A DNA stretch of 64,000 bases from Isoetes taiwanensis. Its lineage: Eukaryota; Streptophyta; Lycopodiopsida; Isoetales; Isoetaceae. The translations under genes were made by a program, and so were the position numbers. The stretch's first letter is position 1. Each line of letters opens with the position of its first letter. Where the stretch lies: contig JAJEKV010000055.1 of NCBI GenBank assembly GCA_021234155.1, positions 2,779,090 through 2,843,089 of the forward strand, read 5' to 3'. The notes under the pieces are model-generated. The model saw only the letters and a program-made list of their open reading frames with translations. It was not told the DNA's origin and made no database searches. Shown piece after piece: positions 57,043 to 64,000 of the stretch.

Positions 57043-60000
57043 CCCACATCCGATGTTTATCGCAATGGCAGGGAACCTTCTTTTCCACATCATCTTAAAC
57101 ATTTTCCAATTTTCCTGTTTGGTTTAATTTGCAAAAATGACCTAGAATAGTACCCTAGTGTGTTGTCCCTCTCACTATGGTTTAGTGGCTAGTCTTTTGG
57201 ATTAGCAATTAAGAGGTTTTAAGTCTCTTTTTAGATATTCTATTCTTTTGATATCCAGGGAATCCTCGTATACCTACAGAATGTTGCAATGTGGTATGTC
57301 ATAAAATGTACTATCTATATGTCTTAATTGAAAACTCCTCTTTTGTTATTGAAATTCAAGCAAATTAATGCAAGCTTGCATAACAAAAATGGGTGTTTCT
57401 ACACAACCTATCCTTACCCATATTGCAACTCCATTCATTGATGAGAATACTATAATGTTCAACACCCCACATAATCTGTTTTAACACAATGGTCTATATT
57501 GAGACAAAGATTGACTTCTTTTAACACTCTTTCCAAGAAAAAACATTCCCCACTTTGGCTCTTTTCACATAAAAGAAAGTGGACTAACTACTTGTTGCTC
57601 TTTTGGTATAGTATGTCTCATTGCCTTAAATTCTCTAGCCTTTTCGTCCAATGCTCTATACATCCTATGTTCGATAATCGTTAGGTCAAGATTGCCCAGC
57701 TACATGTCTATGTTGTTGCATTGAGCAAAACTTATAAAATCTAAATCAAAGATCTTAGAACTTGGAAGCGTGTATTGATGTAATGTTGATTAATATCTAC
57801 GACATTTGTAATATTCTAGGCTATCCCGTTCTTTTCAGTGTGTGCTGTTTCCATGAACATGTCAACACCAAAGTTGTATACGTGTCCTTTACATGTCTCT
57901 CATAGTGGTTCACCTAGAGTTCCATGCATTCTCCATTTGTTTCAAATGTCAACAATGATGTCACATAACATACATAATGCAGATATCATGTTCCTAATTT
58001 GAACTTTTAATTGTGTTTGACCTGCTATAAGTTGGATAATATACCCTATAGATGGCAAATGGTATGAAATCTAATAAGAACTCCAACATCATTAAATACA
58101 AACATAATAAATGGCCCATTATCGACCTATTCTGATCTCTCTCGCTATGCATTTAAGCACTTCTTCTTGTGTTAATTGTTTAATGAAGGGAGCAATTTTT
58201 TGCATCTTTATTGGTGATGTTGAGAATGATGTATGGCCCATTACAATGGTTTATATGGAAGTGGGCCTGTCAATAGATCATGTGGCCCCATTCTCCCTTC
58301 CAGGAGTGCGCAATGACACTTCATTATGCAACTTGTTACAATAGGAGCTTCTTAGTCTTGGAGATTTTGATTGTTTTTAGCTCTTTTTAATAGGAGATTG
58401 ACATGTTTATAATGTGTCTGTGATGATCTCAACTGATGTGTCAATTGATTTTATCAAACCTGATGATTATTCCTCAGCACGCACCAGTGCATGTCAAATA
58501 GGTTTGTGACCTATGAAATATAGAGGAGTTACCTCATATTCATTTAAAAGTCCCTCTTTTTATTTAGAATCTTCTCACTAAACACAAGCACATCTTACCT
58601 CCTTTTTTTTCCCTTTTTTTTTCTTGAAGGACAACATGCAAATGGATCCAATCAAGTGCTTGCCACCAAGTGGGAATTTTATATGGTTGAATTATGTCAT
58701 GATATGTACAAGTTTTTGGATAAAGCATAATAAATGTAGTCAAATAATCAAATGCAAAGTTAGTAACGTCGTTGACTTACGTTGGCTCAAGCAAAAGAAA
58801 ACTCGTTCTAGACACAATCCATATCCTACACATAAAATATAACTTAACGTACCTCTAAAGTAAATGTTTACCATTTGGTATGTTCAGACTTGTTACTAAG
58901 ATGATATTTTGATACTTTTCCTAATATCTTGAGGTTGAAGTGTCAAGATTGCGCCCTGACAAGACAATTAGAATTGAATTATCCTTAGAACAAAGCTCAT
59001 GCTTTTAAGCTTTTCATTGAGGTTAATCCTTCTGGCCACTCTTGTGGTCCATATCTAGCATTATAACATGGGGTTTCTTTTGTATTTTTATACGTTTTTC
59101 AATATGGTTTTGCTATGATCTTGTTGTGTATTCAAATCGATGTACTAATGCGTACATCTAGAGTGCACGCCGTATTCACATATTTTGATATCACATTCTC
59201 TATGGTTTAACCCACTATCTTTTGTCCCATATTATTTTTGCCCTTATTTTTCTTTTTAAATGTGCATGCAAGCAATGAGTCCTTATACTCTAGTGTTTTC
59301 TTTCATGAGCTGCTTGTGAAGGAAAGAAGCACATCTCGGGCGAGCATCCAAGGGAGCATTTCGGCGAGGCCAGGGGATGATAAGCTTGAGATTTATATGA
59401 TTTGGGGAACCCATCATATCAGGGGTTTTTCATTCTTTGCAAACAGAACCCAGACTGAGGCAAGAAGGGAGGCTTACTCTGGGCAGGATATGAAAGAGCA
59501 GATGCTCTGGAGGAAGGTAGCTTCATACAGTTGGATATTACAGTTGGATGCAGTTCTGCCATATTTCTTTATCAGCCAACAAAAAAGATAGTAGGTGCCA
59601 AAGGGGCTTTCGACCTTTGCTTTAGTGCAAATTCAAGAGTTCGGCATGTAGCGATTGAATGGAGAAATGCCTGAGGCAGAACAATCCTGGTTATTTTCTT
59701 ACAAATCAGTGTTTTCTTATCCCATTCTCTCTTATCATAGGGGCAGTTCTTATCATACCTTTCAGTTTGTTGCCTTGGCCATCTCCAAGTTTGGAATCAC
59801 CAAGGTTCTGCTTCAATTTAGGCGGCTTCTTGCAGTTCGCCATCTGCTATTTAGGTTTGCTTGTTGTCTTTTTGGCCATCCAAAATCGGCTTCTCTCATT
59901 CTGGCTATTGCATTTTTTCTTGTGATTTTTGTTTTCCCTGCGACCATCTGCTTTTCCGAGACATTTATGTATGGGTGCCGTTTTGGCCAGACCCATTTGT

Positions 60001-61777
60001 CAAATGACAGGTGCACGATGGATATGCTGTTTTGGTTGGCCGAATTGCAATCAAAGATCTAGAGATGGCAATATGTTTTTCGGCCCTGCTTGTTGGTCTG
60101 GAGGTTTCTGGTCTGGAGGTTTCGGCCATGTGTTTCTGTTGGGGTTTTTTTTTTCTGCCTAATTGTGTGAAGCAAATCGAACATAAGAAGCTCACTATCT
60201 TTCTTCATCCTTTTCCAGTTGTTCGCTCTCTGTTCCAATCCACGGGGTTTCTTTGTTGACCATTTGCCATCTTAGACAATTCCAAAGGGTTATTTTGTTT
60301 GGAAGCAGTGATGTTAATTTTAGTTAGTAATGCTGACGGGGCAGTGGGTTCCCAAATTTTGCATGAGGCTTCAAGATCAGTTAACCCAAGCTCATAATTA
60401 GGTATATTCATGCTGCCATTGATCCATTGTTTCCTCAGTTTGCCATTACGCTTGTGGCTATCTTGTGCAATAGAAAGATCTTAACACATAAACATAGATA
60501 GATCTTGTGGAAGGTAGAGTTTACCTGGAATAAATGCAACAACTGGCAGACAGATGGCCAACTGAATAGGCAGAATGTATTCTTTTTGTTGCATCAGTTT
60601 TTGAACATGGAAAGGACCACATATATATTGTTCAGTATTATGTTTTGTGAGAAGACTATAAGGTACAGCTTATACATGATCTTTCCGAGGAAGGTTGTCC
60701 AAGATCAGGTTTTGTACATGAGTTCCATTCCGAATGTAGTCTATATTCAATTCAAAGACCACGAGTAGTGCTCTATATATGGACCCATTCTCTAACTAAG
60801 AGAAAGCGGAAATCATTGCACTACTAAGAGCATTGCAAATCATTGTAGAATTTCTCATCTCCAAATTCGTCAGCGGAGAGAATTTCTTCTACACATAAGC
60901 TTGGATGTATAGCAATCTCAACATGTATAGCAAAACCACTAGAGGAGACGATATAAAATTTCAACACATATCATATTAAGAAGACAATCAAATTTGTTTC
61001 ACATTTGCAGATAATTCATTTGATTCTTGTTCGTTGTGATATATATTGTGCTGAATATTATATTGATTATCTTGTATGCCTAGGTTACTAAAGGAGGAGC
61101 CATTATAGAATGTTGGAGCAAGCAGATGGTATTTGGTGAGTGTTTATCACTATGAATGTGTGATTGCATGGTACTTTGAACTAATGATATGGTTTTGTTA
61201 GAATGGAGCTGTACGGCCAACTGGACAGTTATAATGGCTATTTCTTTTATGTGGCATTGCAGTTTTGGCAGCTCGGGGATGATTTTAAATCATATCTTGT
61301 TTTAATGCTACATATTGGATGCCAATGTCAGTTATGATTGCCATTTCTTTTGTCTTGATGCTCCCTCTTTGTGAAATTAAATTTGTTTTACATATGCCAT
61401 ATGCGTATGAATGCTTGCCATGGCAAAATAGGCTTGCATTGACACCAGCACATGTTACCATATGCATGACAATGTGCAGTTTACAATAGTTTACATGATT
61501 CTTGTATTGCAATATTGAAATTACAGATAATGAATATAATGACTACATAAAATGTACTCAATAATTGTTTGCAATGAAAACAATTTGTTTGTCTTGACGT
61601 TATTGTGCTTTTTAGTAATTAATATTTAGGCCCATAAAGTTTACATATGTTTGCTTTAGTTAGGGCCCGAAGGGCCCAAATTTTTTTTTAATATAACAAT
61701 CAACACACAACTACCATTAACATTATTAACACAAACCATTGCATTTAACACATTTAAATCAAAATCCCCCTTAAACC
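57043..61777. other. AT-rich intergenic stretch
   Basis: No coding region recognised. The longest plus-strand frame (59238-59591) has no family resemblance. A tRNA-like A box (57178-57192) and B box (57213-57227) lie on the plus strand. Nothing else supportable. Confidence 0.5.
57178..57227 (+). other. tRNA-like A and B boxes (SINE head or tRNA relic)
   Basis: tggtttagtggctag resembles the tRNA D-arm/A box. aagaggttttaagtctctt forms a T-arm-like hairpin with a B box (ggttttaagtctc). Spacing is ~9 bases shorter than in a tRNA and no acceptor stem closes, so it is not a functional tRNA gene. Confidence 0.3.
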
Positions 61778-62069
61778 CCCTTTGGTTTGGGTGCATATTC
61801 ACACGGAGGGTACGTAGGGCAGCGAGAGCTCCAAAAATATATTTACAATACATGTACAAAATTAACACCATTAAGTACATTCTCTCAAACCTTATAGTAT
61901 TTTGCAAACCTTAATATACCGTATACAAAAACTTGTACATGCATACCCCACAAACGAGGATCTGGACCGTGTACGGTCCAGATCTTGGAATAAAGGGCAA
62001 ATATTCCCATCCGATAGCTCTCGTTGCCCGGAGTAACCCCCCGTGTGAATATGCACCCAAACCAAAGGG
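61778..62069. mobile_element. MITE-like element with ~53-bp terminal inverted repeats
   Basis: The left end 61778-61830 (ccctttggtttgggtgcata...) is repeated in reverse complement at 62016-62069. The outer 34 bases match at 33 positions. The interior is AT-rich, non-coding, and contains a perfect 12-bp hairpin (61959-61984). Length 292 bp and no ORF fit a non-autonomous DNA transposon. I found no convincing target duplication, so the superfamily is open. Confidence 0.65.
61959..61984. repeat. Perfect 12-bp hairpin inside the MITE-like element
   Basis: gatctggaccgt and its complement acggtccagatc are separated by two bases. Confidence 0.85.
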
Positions 62070-62154
62070 TCCATAGGTTATTTAAGAGTTAAAAGTTGTG
62101 ATCTACCAAACTTTGCATACCCCTTCAGTATACTTGGGACATGAGTTTTTCTTC

Positions 62155-63500
62155 TTTTTTTTTTTTTTGAAGGACGACAAATATATTCAACATTAAATCA
62201 TGAAAACAAGTACATGAAATGACTGAGGTACAAGTTGAAACCCAGAGGAAAAATCGTTCCTCTGTGCAGAGCTACTTGGTAGCCTCAGCGTTTCTATGAC
62301 CAGAGTAAGTTTCATATTCTAAATCACCAATATGAACTGCTGATGATCATTTCTGTCAAGCTGTCGTCTTAAAAGAGACAATTTTCAAACCATCATCCTG
62401 TTGATGATACTCTTAGATTGTTGATGGGAACCTGCAGCATTAAAAACAAAAGGCACAATTGCACAATGGGACATCTCAACGTCTGATAAATTTGAAACAG
62501 AACCACCTCTAGTGTTTGTCGACATACAATCATGTTAGAAACTGAAGGCTCAACACACTCTACCTTACGCAGCGTAAAAGTAGATGAATTAACCTGAAGA
62601 GAAGTAGCATGGTATCAAGGAGAGAAACTGGCAGAAGAACACAAGGAGAAATACACGAAGATATACTATGAGAGGTAGGTAAAGGGAACTCATCACAAGG
62701 AGGACTAACAACTGAAGGCGACATAGTTGAAGTATGTATCACTATAGAAGGATCAGGAAGTAAGACCACAAAGGGGCTAAGAATACTGAGAAGGTCCCAA
62801 TGTCGAAGAGAGCGCTGCAGAATGAAGAGCTAGAGAGGAGGGCGGTTCAGAAGGAAAGAGATGACACTTGGGAACATTAATGTAAGTTCTTTGCCATTAA
62901 GCAAACGCAGCGACACTTTTTTTTATCACATGCCACTTTTAACAACCATAGAATCATAGGCTGCCCAACTGGAAGTGAGACACTAATACGTGGATCATTA
63001 ATAATAGAATAGGAAATATGCATACCTATACCATTAGCAATGGCGACTACGTAATAATGGACTAATAAATCAACAAGCAAATTAGGAAGTGAAAACCAAC
63101 AAGGCATTTTACATGTAGAAAACATAGATGATGAGAAACTAGGAGTATAATATTGGTATAGAACGTAACCTGCACACATAGGATCCACACCTCTAGAGAC
63201 TTACTACTCCACAACATTTGCATTATCAAACATAAGCAGGAAGAAATCTTTGTCCAATTTTTTCAAATGCGGGCAGATTGAGGCAAGAGATATGGCAAGG
63301 GAACCAATGCATGAGCTTGTTAAAGTCTAAAAAACTACTGGTATAATAACCAATGATAGAATGAGATGCGCAATTTCCGGCATATGTAACATCAGCATCA
63401 TGGTTGAGATCCACTAAAGGAACCCCTGAACCTGCCACAAAAGATTTACAGTCTGAAGAATAAAATAGATCATTTGGAGGCAACTGCAAATCAACTCCCC
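62155..63500 (-). mobile_element. ORF1-only L1 copy, minus strand, with poly(A)
   Basis: The poly-T run at 62155-62172 followed by gaaggacg is the complement of cgtccttc-A(n), the 3' end seen in the other L1 copies. On the minus strand, 62877-63188 encodes MPCWFSLPNLLVDLLVHYYV and AIANGIGMHI, and 63226-63489 encodes another piece. The W-F-S-LPNL and AIANGIG pattern is like the DUF4283 part of plant L1 ORF1. ORF2 is absent. The 5' border is not defined. Confidence 0.45.
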
Positions 63501-64000
63501 AGAGGTGTCACCTTATAATCCATATATAACATGGGGTCGCTGGGGTAGAGTTTTATTCATCCACTTCCATATCGTATACATGTGCATAAAATAAGATTTT
63601 TTCAAATTCTGAATTTATATGATACGGGATTGACTAGTCTTTGCAGGGATTTCATTTTGTATGATAAGGTATAGGCTGGTAAAGAATTCTACTTCTGGCC
63701 TAGGTATGTGTTCTAATGCAGACAATCTCATTGTAATTCAATCAATGGGCTTCAACATTTTACTAATACTTGCGAATACATGGGGTGGCTGATTGATATT
63801 AGAAAAATATATCATATAGATACGACAAGGGATAGATCAGGATTGAAATGGAGAGGTCATATACGCCTGGAAAAGGGGAAGGGGGGGGGGTTCCCTACAG
63901 AAAATTCCATATACGGAGGCATTTTTTCTTACCATCGGAACGCATGTGGCACGCGCGTACACGCACACACACACTCACATAGAGGTTACCCCACAAAACC
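63501..64000. other. Window end, no gene; low-complexity runs
   Basis: Contains a G12-like run near 63880 and a CA-rich microsatellite (63955-63980). No ORF or element border recognised. Confidence 0.5.

Noticed and set aside
57178-57227. Functional tRNA gene
   Set aside because: A and B boxes are too close together and no acceptor stem pairs.
59238-59591. 117-codon plus-strand ORF as a host gene
   Set aside because: No domain, no splice context and no conserved motif; composition is like the surrounding AT-rich sequence.

Overview
The window is nuclear DNA of a land plant. It holds plant-type Ty3 (Metaviridae) LTR retrotransposons of the Tat/Athila kind, plant L1-type LINEs, and one plant-specific transcription factor gene of the SHI/SRS (LRP1) family with GT-AG introns. 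The species cannot be fixed from the sequence. The repeat load and the form of the SRS protein would suit a fern or another non-flowering vascular plant, but that is an inference.

Left part (1-45.5 kb) is a nest of mobile elements. The oldest layer is a head-to-tail array of ~2-kb units (10675-16759, continued at 27730-27995, 29976-30768 and 40622-44965). Each unit is a minus-strand fragment of a LINE reverse transcriptase that lacks the first catalytic Asp of two RT motifs. Two same-family Tat-like elements lie in it on the plus strand. Element A (1-10674) has its 5' end outside the window and a duplicated 3' end. Element B (16760-27729) is complete, with two LTRs, a tRNA-Asp-like primer site and a 5-bp target duplication (aaatt). 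Both carry gag-pol, then a small antisense ORF with its own TATA box, then a ~1000-residue coiled-coil ORF (ORF3) before the 3' LTR; gag of A is outside the window. Element C (27996-40621, minus strand, TSD taaac) is a different Ty3 element with ~2-kb LTRs. Its pol has an archaeal-type RNase H between protease and RT, while the usual RNase H after RT has lost its catalytic residues. Its left part is a solo LTR fused to array sequence by a deletion. Its right LTR contains a 5'-truncated L1 with poly(A) and a 7-bp TSD.

Middle part (45.5-50.3 kb): decayed sequence, a plus-strand LINE C-terminal fragment with a pentanucleotide tail, and an ORF1-only L1 copy ending in poly(A).

Right part (50.3-64 kb) is mostly AT-rich single-copy sequence. 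The one convincing host gene is the minus-strand SRS gene (52791-55843): a GC-rich first exon with the C3HC3H RING-like zinc finger, a 1.4-kb intron, an IGGH-domain exon and probably a tiny last exon. No in-frame ATG precedes the N-terminal coding stretch. Further right lie a 292-bp MITE-like inverted-repeat element and a second ORF1-only L1 copy. No rRNA, intact tRNA, CRISPR array or replication origin was seen.
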